A stretch of DNA of 64,000 bases, taken from an uncultured Siphonobacter sp. GTDB taxonomy: Bacteria; Bacteroidota; Bacteroidia; Cytophagales; Spirosomataceae. The stretch covers positions 1 to 64,000 of the forward strand of contig CAJYHS010000226.1 of NCBI GenBank assembly GCA_913774715.1, in the 5' to 3' direction. Of this stretch, positions 32,512 to 42,371 are shown piece by piece (the first letter of the stretch is position 1; every line of letters begins with the position of its first letter). The position numbers were made by a program, and so were the translations under genes. The notes under the pieces are model-generated. The model made no database searches. It was not told the origin of the DNA and was given only the letters and a program-made list of their open reading frames with translations.

Positions 32512-33480
32512 ATGAATCGTCTTAAGTCTATTGGTAATTTCTTTCTGGAAGTCTATAATGAGTTCTCGAGTGATAATGCTTTAAAGATGAGTGCATCACT
32601 CTCTTACTACACCATCTTTTCGATGGCTCCCATGCTTTTGGTCATCATTTCTTTATTAGGAATTTTTTACGGACAGGACGCTGTACAGGGTCAGGTATTC
32701 GGCGAAATTCAGGGATTGGTTGGTAAAGAAGCCGCCATTCAGATTCAGGATCTTATAAAGAAAGCTGAACTCTCTAATAGTTCTCCTTTGGCTTTAACCG
32801 TAGGTATCGTAACACTCATCATCGGAGCAACGGGAGTCTTTGGCGAAATGCAGGATTCCATCAATCGAATCTGGTCCTTACGGGCTAAACCTAAAAAGGG
32901 CTGGCTGAAGTTACTGATCAACCGCCTCCTCTCCTTCTCAATGATTATCAGTATGGGGTTTGTTCTGCTGGTGTCCTTGGTTCTTAACTCACTAGTAGAT
33001 GTGTTCAGTGCTCAACTTGAGCGGATCTTCAATGATCAGCTGGTGATTGTTTTCTATGTCATCAACCTACTCGTCATTTTTGCGGTGATTACCTTATTGT
33101 TTGCATTAGTTTTTAATGTATTACCAGACGGAAAACTCTATTGGAAAGACTCATTTGTAGGAGCTGGATTTACCGCCATCTTATTCATGATCGGAAAATT
33201 TCTGATTGGTATTTACCTGAGCAAATCAAATGTAGGATCTACCTATGGTTCAGCGGGATCCATTGTCATTGTCTTGCTTTGGGTAAATTACTCGGCGGCT
33301 ATTCTTTACTTCGGTGCGGAGTTTACGAAGGTTTACGTCAAACGTTATGGCCGGGGTATTGTCCCTAAAAATGAAACCGTTATTGTTTACGAACAGGAAA
33401 TCGAACCTAGTCAATTACAGAAAGGTCAGCTTGGTCATGTCAATGTAGACAACCTGCGTGGATATTACGGCCACCGCTGA
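32512..33480 (+). CDS. YihY/BrkB-family inner-membrane protein
   Basis: The 322-residue protein has about six membrane spans (for example FSMAPMLLVIISLLGIF near 35-55 and IVIVLLWVNYSAAILYFGAEF near 245-265). It carries the UPF0761/YihY signature regions, including the conserved SYYTIFSMAPML near 28-41 and the GSAGSIVIVLLW segment. These proteins occur in envelopes of many Gram-negatives; the function is not settled. The gene is followed, after 31 bp, by the TspO-like gene on the same strand. Confidence 0.85.
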   Translation: MNRLKSIGNFFLEVYNEFSSDNALKMSASLSYYTIFSMAPMLLVIISLLGIFYGQDAVQGQVFGEIQGLVGKEAAIQIQDLIKKAELSNSSPLALTVGIVTLIIGATGVFGEMQDSINRIWSLRAKPKKGWLKLLINRLLSFSMIISMGFVLLVSLVLNSLVDVFSAQLERIFNDQLVIVFYVINLLVIFAVITLLFALVFNVLPDGKLYWKDSFVGAGFTAILFMIGKFLIGIYLSKSNVGSTYGSAGSIVIVLLWVNYSAAILYFGAEFTKVYVKRYGRGIVPKNETVIVYEQEIEPSQLQKGQLGHVNVDNLRGYYGHR

Positions 33481-33511
33481 TGTATTACCCACAATCAACC
33501 CATCCATAGTT

Positions 33512-34372
33512 ATGAATACGACTTATGAAAAACCCAATTCTTTTGCAATCAAAAGTTTGCAGGTATTAAATCTGTTGACTTTCCTGGTTACTATTGCTAT
33601 TAACTGGGCTGCCGTCAGTATTCCATTGAATGGCAAATCCACTAAACAGCTTTCGGATCAATATCCTAATTTGTTCACCCCGGCAGGATTAACATTCTCG
33701 GTTTGGAGTGTTATCTACCTAAGTCTGGCTCTTTTCATAGTTTACCAGCTGAAAGGACTTTTTAGCCAGGAACCCTATCCTTATGTGCAACAGGTAGTGA
33801 GTCGCATGAAAGGATGGCTCATTGCAGTTAACCTTCTCAATGCCAGCTGGATTATTACCTGGCACTATGAGTACGTAGCGGTTTCAGTGCTAATCATGCT
33901 GGCCTTGTTGGTAAGTCTGTTAGTCTTGCTTAGAAAAATGTACGAAGTATCTTCTGTCGAAACGACGTGGTGGCAACGCTTTGTCGTTCGTACACCCTTT
34001 GGACTTTACTCTGGCTGGATTTCCATTGCTACCATTGCAAACGTCACCGCCTGGCTGGTTGATATTAACTGGAATCAGTTTGGGCTTTCTCAGGAATTAT
34101 GGACGGTTCTTATGATTATTGTTGGTACCATTATGGCTCAGATTGTCCTTTTTACGTATCGAAGTGTAGCGTATGGACTGGTCGTAATCTGGGCCTTGAT
34201 TGGTATTATCCTGCAACGCTATCAGGCAACGGAACCGAACATGACGATTATATACGTCAGCGAAATTTGCATCCTGGTGCTTGCGATTTCCGTAGTGCTA
34301 ATTGCCTTTACTAATCTGGTTATTCCAATTCGACGCCGCCCTGTTTTAAAATGGACACACCCTAAAGTATAA
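33512..34372 (+). CDS. TspO/MBR-like tryptophan-rich membrane protein
   Basis: Starting at ATG 33512 (MNTTYEKPNSFAIK) the product is 286 aa with about eight membrane helices and many Trp residues. The segment PNLFTPAGLTFSVWSVIYL (about 54-72) matches the conserved TspO-like motif, but the protein is about twice the size of classical TspO and fits the longer tryptophan-rich family of Bacteroidota. TspO proteins bind porphyrins or act in stress; the role here is not established. It probably shares a transcript with the BrkB-family gene and ends at the hairpin at 34399-34438. Confidence 0.7.
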   Translation: MNTTYEKPNSFAIKSLQVLNLLTFLVTIAINWAAVSIPLNGKSTKQLSDQYPNLFTPAGLTFSVWSVIYLSLALFIVYQLKGLFSQEPYPYVQQVVSRMKGWLIAVNLLNASWIITWHYEYVAVSVLIMLALLVSLLVLLRKMYEVSSVETTWWQRFVVRTPFGLYSGWISIATIANVTAWLVDINWNQFGLSQELWTVLMIIVGTIMAQIVLFTYRSVAYGLVVIWALIGIILQRYQATEPNMTIIYVSEICILVLAISVVLIAFTNLVIPIRRRPVLKWTHPKV

Positions 34373-34398
34373 GTCTCTCTTTTTCAGATCAATGCTTT

Positions 34399-34438
34399 AA
34401 AAAACCTTCGTTCACCTAAGGGAAAACGAAGGTTTTTT
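34399..34438 (+). terminator. Terminator after the TspO-like gene
   Basis: AAAAAACCTTCGTT (34399-34412) and AACGAAGGTTTTTT (34425-34438) are perfect 14-bp arms around a 12-nt loop, ending in a T7 run. It lies 27 bp after the stop. Confidence 0.8.
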
Positions 34439-34606
34439 TATATTATCTGCCAAATGTTAAAACAAGTTATGAGCAGGTAGCGTTTTCCTGAAATAGGATG
34501 ATGTAAAATATAGTCTACTTTAAAACTAGAGTTTCAAAACCTAACCATCTGAAAACACCAGTGTTACAAAAAAGTATTCATTTTTTTCCGCTGAAAACTA
34601 CTGCAT

Positions 34607-34637
34607 ACTTTTTCATTTCAAAAGTCTTGTATCTTTG
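34607..34637 (+). promoter_or_regulatory. Promoter of the lpx operon
   Basis: TATCTTTG at 34630-34637 matches the Bacteroidota -7 box TAnnTTTG exactly. A T-rich -33 region (CTTTTT near 34608-34613) lies at the usual distance. The transcript would start about 100 bp before lpxD. Confidence 0.5.
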
Positions 34638-34746
34638 CCACAAAAAACCCGGTTTATAGGCTATTTTATTGTATTTTACTAAGTCTGAGGCTTAGTAAAC
34701 GAGCTACCGAGAAACGCATTCCTAACCGTCGTTTTCTATATTCTCC

Positions 34747-35808
34747 ATGGAGTTTACTATTGCACAGGTAGCCCAGTTATTGGGCGGTGAAATTAAAGGT
34801 CCAGCCGATCAGAAAGTAAGTCGTTTGGCCAAAATTGAAGAAGGAACTGAGGGATCTATCAGCTTTCTTTCTAACCTCAAATACGAACATTTCCTTTATA
34901 CGACTTCTGCTTCGGCAGTAATCGTCGATAAAGGCTTTGAGCCTAAAAAGGCTTATACTCCTACCCTGATTCTTGTTGATAACGCCTATACAGCCTTTAC
35001 CCAGTTGCTGGAGATGTATCATAACGCTATTACTTTTCGTAAGTCAGGAGTGGAAGAACCCAGTGCTCGCGGAAAGAATACCGAAATTGGCGAAGGCTTT
35101 TATCAGGGAGCCTTTTCATACATTGGTGATAACTGCCGCATTGGTAAAAATGTCAAGATATATCCGCAGGCATTTGTTGGTGATCAGGTAGTTATTGGTG
35201 ATAATACTGTTATTTACGCCGGGGCTAAAATTTACGACAATTGTAAAATTGGGGCTAATTGTACCATCCACGCAAATGCCGTTATTGGTGCGGATGGGTT
35301 TGGTTTTGCTCCGCAGGAGGATGGTTCTTATAAGAGCATTCCACAGTTAGGTAATGTAATTCTGGAAGATAACGTCTCTATTGGTTCCAATACAACGATT
35401 GACTGTGCCACTATGCCCGAGGCTTCAACCATTATCCGTGAAGGAGCCAAGCTGGATAACCTGATTCAGGTGGCTCACAACGTAGAAATTGGTCGTCATA
35501 CGGTTATGGCGGCTCAAAGTGGCGTTTCTGGTTCTGTCAAAATCGGCGATTATTGTATGATTGGTGGTCAGGTAGGCATTTCCGGTCACCTGCAGCTTCC
35601 TAATCGTACGATCATTACCGCTCAGTCTGGAATTTCAAAAACCATTACCAAAGAAGGAGTCGTTTTAACTGGGTCTCCTGCCTATGAAAACCGGGAGAAC
35701 CTCAAATCACAAGCCGTGTTTCGTCGACTTCCCGAGCTGGAAAAGCGTGTAAGAGAACTAGAAAAACTCCTGAAAGAACTATCTTTGCCAGCTAGTAGCA
35801 TCCAATAG
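34747..35808 (+). CDS. lpxD: UDP-3-O-acylglucosamine N-acyltransferase
   Basis: LpxD adds the second acyl chain, from acyl-ACP, to UDP-3-acylglucosamine in lipid A synthesis in the cytoplasm. The 353-residue protein has the N-terminal uridine-binding domain (about 1-100) and a left-handed beta-helix of hexapeptide repeats (about 110-320). The catalytic His244 lies in LIQVAHNVEIGRH, and the conserved GADGFGFAP is at 181-189. A C-terminal helix (about 325-350) completes the family layout. It is the first gene of lpxD - lpxC/fabZ - lpxA. The 107-bp gap to the next gene is larger than usual for an operon. Confidence 0.95.
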   Translation: MEFTIAQVAQLLGGEIKGPADQKVSRLAKIEEGTEGSISFLSNLKYEHFLYTTSASAVIVDKGFEPKKAYTPTLILVDNAYTAFTQLLEMYHNAITFRKSGVEEPSARGKNTEIGEGFYQGAFSYIGDNCRIGKNVKIYPQAFVGDQVVIGDNTVIYAGAKIYDNCKIGANCTIHANAVIGADGFGFAPQEDGSYKSIPQLGNVILEDNVSIGSNTTIDCATMPEASTIIREGAKLDNLIQVAHNVEIGRHTVMAAQSGVSGSVKIGDYCMIGGQVGISGHLQLPNRTIITAQSGISKTITKEGVVLTGSPAYENRENLKSQAVFRRLPELEKRVRELEKLLKELSLPASSIQ

Positions 35809-35915
35809 TTCAGCAGCGAGTCGATCAAAGCTGGCAGGAGGCTTCTTTTTGAAGAGGCCTTTTGTGTATAAAGCCCATCGAAATTCACTAGTCGATAGCT
35901 GCTCATTCGTCTAAA

Positions 35916-37310
35916 ATGAATCTTAAACAGCATACTATTCAAAAACCTGTCACCGTATCTGGTGTTGGGTTACATACCGGTGTCGTCGCCTCCATGACGT
36001 TTTTACCGGCTCCAGCGAACCACGGTTACAAGTTTCAACGGATTGACTTACCCGGCCAACCCATTATTGATGCTGATGTAGATAACGTAGTGGATGTTTC
36101 TCGCGGCACTACGCTCGAACAAAGCGGTGCACGCGTACATACCGTAGAACATACCTTAGCCGCTCTCGTCGGCCTTCAAATCGATAACTGTCTCATTCAG
36201 CTTGATGGACCCGAGCCCCCCATTATGGATGGTTCTTCCATTAAATTTATTGAAGCTCTGGACGATGCAGGCATCGAAGAGCAGAATGCTCTTCGAAATT
36301 ACTTTGAAGTTCCTTCGGAAGTTCGCTTCCGTGATAAAGACCGCGACGTTGAAATTGCTGCTTTACCACTCGATGATTACCGGGTAACGGTAATGGTGGA
36401 TTATAACTCCAAGGTGCTTAGCAGCCAGCACGCGTCGCTGAATGATATTACGCTTTTCAAACAGGAAATTGCGAAAAGCCGCACCTTCTGTTTCTTACAT
36501 GAACTGGAAGCTCTGTTTAAAGCCAACCTGATTAAAGGAGGTGACCTTTCGAATGCCATTGTAATTGTGGATCGTGAGTTTGAAGATGGAGAGCTGGATC
36601 ACCTTTCTTCACTTTTAGGCAAGCCTAAAGTAAGTGTTGTCCCCGGAAAAGGAATTCTTAATAATATTGATCTACACTACGCTAACGAACCGGCTCGTCA
36701 CAAACTCCTCGATGTTGTAGGAGATCTGGCTCTGGTCGGACGCCCTCTGAAAGCTCAGATTCTGGCGGCCCGTCCTGGTCATGCGGCGAACGTTGAAATG
36801 GCTAAAAAAATTAAAAAACTGATGCGGGAAACTCAAAAACCCAGTATCCCCGTATATGACCCCAAGGTCCCCCCGGTGATGGATATTAAGCAGATCTCTA
36901 ATCTGCTGGCACACCGCTACCCTTTCCAGTTGATTGACAAAATCATCTACATGGACGAGACGAGCGTAGTGGGTGTTAAGAATGTAACGATTAATGAGCC
37001 GTTCTTTACCGGCCACTTTCCTGAAAACCCGGTCATGCCCGGCGTTTTACAGATTGAAGCCATGGCTCAGACGGGCGGTATCCTCGTGATGAGCACGGTG
37101 CCCGATCCTGAAAATTACTGGGCGTACCTCGCAGCTATTGAAAACTGCCGTTTCCGTCGCAACGTCGTTCCCGGTGACACCGTCATCTTTAAATGCGAAT
37201 TCATGGCTCCCATGAAACGCGGCATTGCCAAAATGCACGGACAGGCTTGGGTCGCCGGTCAGCTGGTAATGGAGAGTGACATGACCGCGAGTTTAGTTCG
37301 TAAAAAATAA
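35916..37310 (+). CDS. lpxC/fabZ: Bifunctional UDP-3-O-acyl-GlcNAc deacetylase / 3-hydroxyacyl-ACP dehydratase
   Basis: One 464-residue polypeptide joins LpxC, which removes the acetyl group from UDP-3-acyl-GlcNAc (the committed lipid A step), and FabZ, which dehydrates 3-hydroxyacyl-ACP in fatty acid synthesis. The LpxC half (about 1-305) carries the zinc ligands His79 (VHTVEH), His262 and Asp266 ([10 protein letters not shown]). The FabZ half (about 318-464) has LAHRYPF (331-337) and the active-site His367 and Glu381 in [14 protein letters not shown] and QIEAMAQ. The fusion is characteristic of Bacteroidota. It would balance hydroxyacyl precursors between phospholipid and lipid A. Confidence 0.95.
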   Translation: MNLKQHTIQKPVTVSGVGLHTGVVASMTFLPAPANHGYKFQRIDLPGQPIIDADVDNVVDVSRGTTLEQSGARVHTVEHTLAALVGLQIDNCLIQLDGPEPPIMDGSSIKFIEALDDAGIEEQNALRNYFEVPSEVRFRDKDRDVEIAALPLDDYRVTVMVDYNSKVLSSQHASLNDITLFKQEIAKSRTFCFLHELEALFKANLIKGGDLSNAIVIVDREFEDGELDHLSSLLGKPKVSVVPGKGILNNIDLHYANEPARHKLLDVVGDLALVGRPLKAQILAARPGHAANVEMAKKIKKLMRETQKPSIPVYDPKVPPVMDIKQISNLLAHRYPFQLIDKIIYMDETSVVGVKNVTINEPFFTGHFPENPVMPGVLQIEAMAQTGGILVMSTVPDPENYWAYLAAIENCRFRRNVVPGDTVIFKCEFMAPMKRGIAKMHGQAWVAGQLVMESDMTASLVRKK

Positions 37311-37367
37311 GCCAGAACGTTACGACGGACAGCTTCCCATACTCCGCCGTAATCCGTAAATGAAAGA

Positions 37368-38162
37368 ATGATACAGCCCTTAGCATACGTTCACCCTGAC
37401 GCCAAGATCGCCCCCAATGTGGTTATTGAGCCCTTTGCGGTTATTCATAAAAATGTTGAAATTGGCGAAGGCAGCTGGATTGGCTCTAACGTTACCATTT
37501 TTGAAGGTGCTCGCATCGGAAAAAACGTTCAGATATTTCCTTCTGCCAGCATCTCAGCCGTTCCTCAGGATTTGAAATTTGAAGGGGAAGAAACGCTAAC
37601 CGTTATTGGCGATCATACCACCATCCGGGAATGCGTGACGATCAATAAAGGTACGAAAGCAGCGGGCAAAACCGTAGTAGGCAAGCATTGCCTTATTATG
37701 GCATACTCACACATTGCTCACGACTGTATTATTGGTGATCATTGCATTATGGCCAATGGAGTTCAAATGGCAGGGCACGTTGAATTAGGAGATTGGGCCT
37801 TCGTGGGAGGTACTACTGCTATTCATCAGTTTTCTAAGATCGGTGCTCACAGCATGATCGGTGGCGGCTCTCACGTTTTGAAAGATATTCCTCCTTACAC
37901 CAAAGCCGGTCGCGAGCCGATTGCGTACGTAGGTTTGAACTCTATCGGTCTTCGTCGTCGTGGGTATAGTAACGAGAAAATTGCTGAAATTCAGGAAATC
38001 TATCGTTACGTTTTCCAGAAAGGATATAACAACGCCGAAGCCTTACATCGTATTGAAATTGAATTACCAGCCTCGGCTGAACGTGATGAAATTCTCAATT
38101 TTATCCGCTCTTCCGAACGAGGTATTATGAAAGGCCCCAGCAAGGGTTCTTCTTCTGAATAA
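37368..38162 (+). CDS. lpxA: Acyl-ACP--UDP-N-acetylglucosamine O-acyltransferase
   Basis: LpxA performs the first lipid A step, moving a 3-hydroxyacyl chain from ACP to UDP-GlcNAc. The 264 residues consist of a beta-helix of hexapeptide repeats (about 1-190) and a C-terminal helical domain. The catalytic His118 is in AYSHIAHDC, and the family signatures GNHCIMANGVQMAGHVELGD-like (about 124-142) and IGLRRRGYS are present. It is 57 bp downstream of lpxC/fabZ and is followed by a terminator, so the lpx genes probably form one unit in which LpxC-FabZ sits between the two acyltransferases. Confidence 0.95.
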   Translation: MIQPLAYVHPDAKIAPNVVIEPFAVIHKNVEIGEGSWIGSNVTIFEGARIGKNVQIFPSASISAVPQDLKFEGEETLTVIGDHTTIRECVTINKGTKAAGKTVVGKHCLIMAYSHIAHDCIIGDHCIMANGVQMAGHVELGDWAFVGGTTAIHQFSKIGAHSMIGGGSHVLKDIPPYTKAGREPIAYVGLNSIGLRRRGYSNEKIAEIQEIYRYVFQKGYNNAEALHRIEIELPASAERDEILNFIRSSERGIMKGPSKGSSSE

Positions 38163-38166
38163 TTAA

Positions 38167-38202
38167 AAAAGGTCAGGAACGCTCATCTCTTCCTGACCTT
38201 TT
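38167..38202 (+). terminator. Terminator after lpxA
   Basis: AAAAGGTCAGGAA (38167-38179) and TTCCTGACCTTTT (38190-38202) are perfect 13-bp arms with a 10-nt loop and a T-rich tail. It lies only 4 bp after the lpxA stop and ends 16 bp before the ABC gene, so the latter is either attenuated or separately started. Confidence 0.75.
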
Positions 38203-38217
38203 CCTTTTTTAATTCCC

Positions 38218-38835
38218 ATGCAATTAATTCTCGAACAGCTGGGTAAACGGTTTATTCGGGAATGGATTTTCCGCCGATTAACCCTTGAACTTTCTTCCGG
38301 CCAGCGAATTGCCATTACTGGCCCCAACGGCTCGGGCAAATCTACGTTGCTTCAGGTGGTAGCGGGAGCTTTAGCTGCCAGTGAAGGAAAGCTTATTTAC
38401 CGTAAGGACAATCAGGACATTCCGACAGATGACCTGTTCCGGCAAGTTGCCATTGCGGCCCCTTACCTTGAATTAATTGAAGAATTCACCCTGACGGAAC
38501 TGGTTGATTTTCATCAGAAATTCAAGCCCTTCAAGCACAATCTTCAAACGCCTGAATTCATTGAGAGGCTGGACCTGAAAGCTTCCAGCGATAAGTTCAT
38601 TCGCAATTTTTCTTCGGGAATGAAACAGCGTCTGAAGCTCGGTTTGGCTTTTCACAGTCAGGTACCCGTCGTCATTTTAGACGAGCCTACTTCGAATCTT
38701 GATGCTCGCAACAGTGAATGGTATTACCGGGAAGTGCAGCAACTCGATGATTCACAGCTGGTTATCATTGGTTCAAATGTTCCGGCTGAATATAGCTTCT
38801 GTGAAAAAACCGTTGATATTCAGGCGTATAAATAA
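38218..38835 (+). CDS. Orphan ABC transporter ATP-binding protein
   Basis: A 205-residue ABC ATPase. The Walker A loop GPNGSGKST is at 35-43, the signature FSSGMKQR at 131-138, and the Walker B with D-loop VVILDEPTSNLD at 151-162. There is no fused or adjacent permease, so the transporter partner cannot be identified; similar orphan ATPases follow lpxA in other Cytophagales. It could power an export step of the envelope or act in a non-transport role. The ATG lies 15 bp after the lpxA terminator. Confidence 0.85.
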   Translation: MQLILEQLGKRFIREWIFRRLTLELSSGQRIAITGPNGSGKSTLLQVVAGALAASEGKLIYRKDNQDIPTDDLFRQVAIAAPYLELIEEFTLTELVDFHQKFKPFKHNLQTPEFIERLDLKASSDKFIRNFSSGMKQRLKLGLAFHSQVPVVILDEPTSNLDARNSEWYYREVQQLDDSQLVIIGSNVPAEYSFCEKTVDIQAYK

Positions 38836-38906
38836 TTTTCAGTGACTTGATTAATCAGGGTTACTGGCATTCGTAGTATCTTCGTTTTCTAACCTCCCAT
38901 GAAGAT

Positions 38907-41900
38907 ATGCGATACCTGTTTACCTGTCTATTTCTTTTTTTCAGCACCTTTGTTCAGGCAGAAAATCAGCCAGTTACCTTTGTTCCGAATAAAGGTCAGT
39001 GGGATACCAGCGTACTTTATCGTGTCCAGATTCCCGGTGGTCAGATGGACCTTCGTCGGGACGGCATTGATTACGTCTTTTACGACACGGATTATTTCCG
39101 GAAACTGCATGATCAGCAACTGGATTCCAACACACCTCTGCGACTCCACGGCGTTCGGGTCTACTTCGACGGCTCTAATGCTCACCCTACTCTACAAAGT
39201 GATCTTTCCGATGGCATTTCCCGTAATTACTTTCTAGGCAACAACCAGAGCCACTGGGCAACGGGCGTAACGGGATTCGGAGAAATTATTTACAAAGAGT
39301 TATATCCCGGTATTGATCTTCGGCTTTATGCTCATCATGCCACTATTAAATACGAATTCATCGTTCACAGCGGAGCCAATCCTGAGCTGATTAAAATGCG
39401 GTATGAAGGCTCCGAACAAATGTCCGTTTCGGAACATGGTAACCTCGAAGTGAAAACTTCGGTAGGCTGGTTTCGGGAACTGAATCCGTATAATTATCAG
39501 GAAATTGGTGGAAAAACCAAGGAAGTGAAAGGGCATTTTTCCCTCCAGAATCAAAATACGGTCGGGTTTAGGTTACCCAATGGCTACGACCCCAAACATC
39601 CACTGGTTATTGACCCGGAGTTAATCTTTGCTACGTTTTCCGGTTCTTATGCCGATAACTGGGGCCACACCGCTACTTACGATGCAGAAGGTAATCTGAT
39701 TTCAGGGGGCTCGGCCAATGCTTCTGGATTTCCCGTTACCGCCGGAGCTTACCAGATTAATTATATGGGGAATAGTGGCGGTAATGTCTGGGATGTGGCA
39801 ATTTTGAAATATAACTCCACCGGAGCCCGCCTACTCTATGCTACCTATATCGGCGGAACGCAAACCGATATTCCGCACAGCCTGATTGTGAATAGCAAAG
39901 GCGAGTTACTGATTTTCGGCACTACTTCTTCTCAGAATTTTCCCACGCATGAGAAAGCCTATAAACGTAGCTTTACTGGGGGTACAGCACTGACCGGTAG
40001 TAATGCTCCCCTGAGTGGAATGGATTATAATTTTGGCAGTGATATTTTCGTCGCTAAACTTAGTGCCGATGGTAAGAATTTGCTGGGAGCTACTTATTAC
40101 GGCACCGCCGCTAACGATGGTTTAAACCTGAATTCCATTCTCAATATTCGATATTATGGGGACGCTTATCGAGGTGAAGTGGTCACCGACGCTCAGGATA
40201 ACGTAATCATCGCGACCACAACCCCCTCTGAAGTACCTTTAACCCGGCCCGATCGACTAGCGGCGACTGTGGTTAAACTTTCTGCGGATTTATCCACGCT
40301 GGTCTGGGAAAAGCCCCGACTTATGGGTGGTTTCAGTGGAGCTTATGGCATTCGCTCGGCGGCCTCGGGTACTATTTATGTATGTGGAGCCGTTCGTGAT
40401 AACCTTCAAATCCCTGAAGATGGCTGGATCGTCAAACTGGATGGTAATGGAAATGTGTTAAAGACGAAACGCGTTGGAACCAGTAATGCGGATGTAGCGA
40501 TGTTACTTGATATTGATCAGAACGAAAACGTTTATATTCTGGGATTAAGTGACGGCGGACAATACCCCGTTACTTCAGGCACGTATTCCAATCGTTCCAG
40601 CGGGCAGTTTATCCACGCCTTCGACCAGACACTTGACCGTACGTTATTCTCTACCGTCATTGGGAGTGGTCGTGGCCGTCCCGACATTGCTCCAACGGCA
40701 TTTCTGGTGAATGAATGCGGAAATATCTACCTCGCAGGTTGGGGCGGGGCCGTAAATCATACCCTGAATACACCTATTGCTAACGCCAGTAGCACCCGTA
40801 ACTTACCCGTTACCAATGATACCTTTCAACGAGCTACCGATGGCAATAACTTCTATTTAGCCTTACTGGAAAGCGGAGCCAAATCGCTGCTATACGCTAC
40901 TTATTTCGGCAATACGGCTACTTCCGCTCAAATCCGGGGTGATCACGTAGATGGCGGTACTTCCCGCTTTGATAAACGGGGGTATGTATATCAATCCGTT
41001 TGTTCCTGTCAGCCTTCTTCGTTTCCTACCACGCCGGGAGCCTGGTCGAGTACAAATCGTTCTTCCAACTGTAATAATGCGGTTTTTAAGTTTGATATTG
41101 ATAATCTTGATGTCAAGTTCGACATCATGCTGGATGGAAAAAAGCAGGATACCATTGATGCCTGTGCTCCGCTGAAACTTCAGTTTGTGAACACGAGTAC
41201 CGGAGGCAAAAGTTACGAATGGACCATTGGAAATCTGGATCGCTCCACGAATCCTTTAATGATGGAATATACCTTTACCCGGCCGGGAGTTTACGTTATT
41301 TCACTGGTCGGAAAAAATCCATTGAGCTGTAAAAAAGAAGCCGTTTATCAGCGAACCATCCGTATTTCTGAGCCTGCCTTTCAGATTAGTAAAGATACCA
41401 CAATGTGTCTGGGCGGTACCGTGCAGCTGTCCGTTACCGGAGGAACAAATTACCAGTGGAACGCAGACCCTAGTCTCTCTAGCACGACACAGGCCAATCC
41501 TACGGCTACCCCGAATCAAACCACGACGTATACCGTTAAGGCCACCGATGCTAAGGGTTGCCGGGGAGAAAAGTCGGTTACGGTTACTATTCAGCCTTTA
41601 CCCGTAACAGTTCGAGTTTCGGAACCGACGATCTGCAAAGGCCAAAGCGTGCAGATCAATGCCAGCGGTGGTTCGAGTTACCAGTGGACTGGCGATGGAG
41701 TTAGTAATGTTACCCAGCCAAGCATCAAGGTTTCGCCAACCCAGACGACCTCTTATACGGTTACGGTACGAGATTCGAAAGGCTGCCGAGGCCAGGCTAC
41801 GGCAACGGTTACTATTGATGAATCCTTCCGACCAGAGTTTACGGTTGATCGCATTTTTGATTGCACACGACCTACACAGGTTCAGATTAACCTGGCCAAT

Positions 41901-42299
41901 TCCGGTGGGGATCAGTATTCCTGGAACATGGGTAATGGAGATTCCCTAAGCATTCAGAAACCTGACCCTTATACCTATCTTAATCCCGGAACGTACCAGA
42001 TCACGGGCTCGGCCAAACGTGGTTCCTGCACCTTATCCGCTACCTTACCTATTACGGTTGCCCCCCCACTCGATGTCCCTAACGTCATTACACCAAACGG
42101 TGACGGTAAAAATGACCGGTTTGTCATTGGCACGAATGGACTGAAGCTGGATGTATTTAACCGCTGGGGTAAGGCCGTTTTTCAGCAGGTGAGTTATCAG
42201 AATGACTGGAGTCCTTCGCTGGCCTCTGGAACCTACTATTACCTCATTACTTTTCCGGATGGCAAGCAATGCAAAAGCTGGGTACAGATTGTTAATTAA
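38907..42299 (+). CDS. Large type IX-secreted protein with gliding-motility C-terminal domain (type B)
   Basis: This 1130-residue secreted protein has a signal peptide (1-18) and an N-terminal DUF7948-like domain (about 22-230, with FVPNKGQWDTSVLYRVQIP). A long beta-propeller-like region follows (about 240-690, SBBP-type repeats such as ATYDAEGNLISGGSANASG). Next are a PKD domain (about 735-800), two Ig-like repeats (about 810-980, each ending VKATDAKGCRGEKSVTVTI-like) and a further PKD-like domain. The last about 80 residues (VITPNGDGKNDRFVI to WVQIVN) form the CHU_C type B sorting domain used by the type IX secretion system. It is probably exposed on the cell surface; the ligand is unknown. 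Confidence 0.85.
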   Translation: MRYLFTCLFLFFSTFVQAENQPVTFVPNKGQWDTSVLYRVQIPGGQMDLRRDGIDYVFYDTDYFRKLHDQQLDSNTPLRLHGVRVYFDGSNAHPTLQSDLSDGISRNYFLGNNQSHWATGVTGFGEIIYKELYPGIDLRLYAHHATIKYEFIVHSGANPELIKMRYEGSEQMSVSEHGNLEVKTSVGWFRELNPYNYQEIGGKTKEVKGHFSLQNQNTVGFRLPNGYDPKHPLVIDPELIFATFSGSYADNWGHTATYDAEGNLISGGSANASGFPVTAGAYQINYMGNSGGNVWDVAILKYNSTGARLLYATYIGGTQTDIPHSLIVNSKGELLIFGTTSSQNFPTHEKAYKRSFTGGTALTGSNAPLSGMDYNFGSDIFVAKLSADGKNLLGATYYGTAANDGLNLNSILNIRYYGDAYRGEVVTDAQDNVIIATTTPSEVPLTRPDRLAATVVKLSADLSTLVWEKPRLMGGFSGAYGIRSAASGTIYVCGAVRDNLQIPEDGWIVKLDGNGNVLKTKRVGTSNADVAMLLDIDQNENVYILGLSDGGQYPVTSGTYSNRSSGQFIHAFDQTLDRTLFSTVIGSGRGRPDIAPTAFLVNECGNIYLAGWGGAVNHTLNTPIANASSTRNLPVTNDTFQRATDGNNFYLALLESGAKSLLYATYFGNTATSAQIRGDHVDGGTSRFDKRGYVYQSVCSCQPSSFPTTPGAWSSTNRSSNCNNAVFKFDIDNLDVKFDIMLDGKKQDTIDACAPLKLQFVNTSTGGKSYEWTIGNLDRSTNPLMMEYTFTRPGVYVISLVGKNPLSCKKEAVYQRTIRISEPAFQISKDTTMCLGGTVQLSVTGGTNYQWNADPSLSSTTQANPTATPNQTTTYTVKATDAKGCRGEKSVTVTIQPLPVTVRVSEPTICKGQSVQINASGGSSYQWTGDGVSNVTQPSIKVSPTQTTSYTVTVRDSKGCRGQATATVTIDESFRPEFTVDRIFDCTRPTQVQINLANSGGDQYSWNMGNGDSLSIQKPDPYTYLNPGTYQITGSAKRGSCTLSATLPITVAPPLDVPNVITPNGDGKNDRFVIGTNGLKLDVFNRWGKAVFQQVSYQNDWSPSLASGTYYYLITFPDGKQCKSWVQIVN

Positions 42300-42314
42300 T
42301 TAGTAGTCAGTTAG

Positions 42315-42347
42315 TTGAATTTATTTAGAATCGATCTATTATATTTG
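42315..42347 (+). promoter_or_regulatory. Promoter of the DUF4920 gene
   Basis: TTG at 42315-42317 and an exact TAnnTTTG box TATATTTG at 42340-42347 are 22 bp apart, within the Bacteroidota range. The box lies 25 bp before the ATG at 42372, which also supports that internal start over the upstream one at 42315. Confidence 0.6.
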
Positions 42348-42371
42348 TTTCATACTATCATTCAAATCTCA

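Larger units (their letters stand above)
34373..34746. other. Intergenic gap of about 370 bp before lpxD
   Basis: It contains the terminator of the upstream transcript (34399-34438) and a good TAnnTTTG promoter (34630-34637). The roughly 110 bp leader after the promoter shows no ORF. Nothing else stands out. Confidence 0.5.

Noticed and set aside
35916-37310. LpxC-FabZ fusion as a novelty
   Set aside because: This fusion is well established in Bacteroidota.
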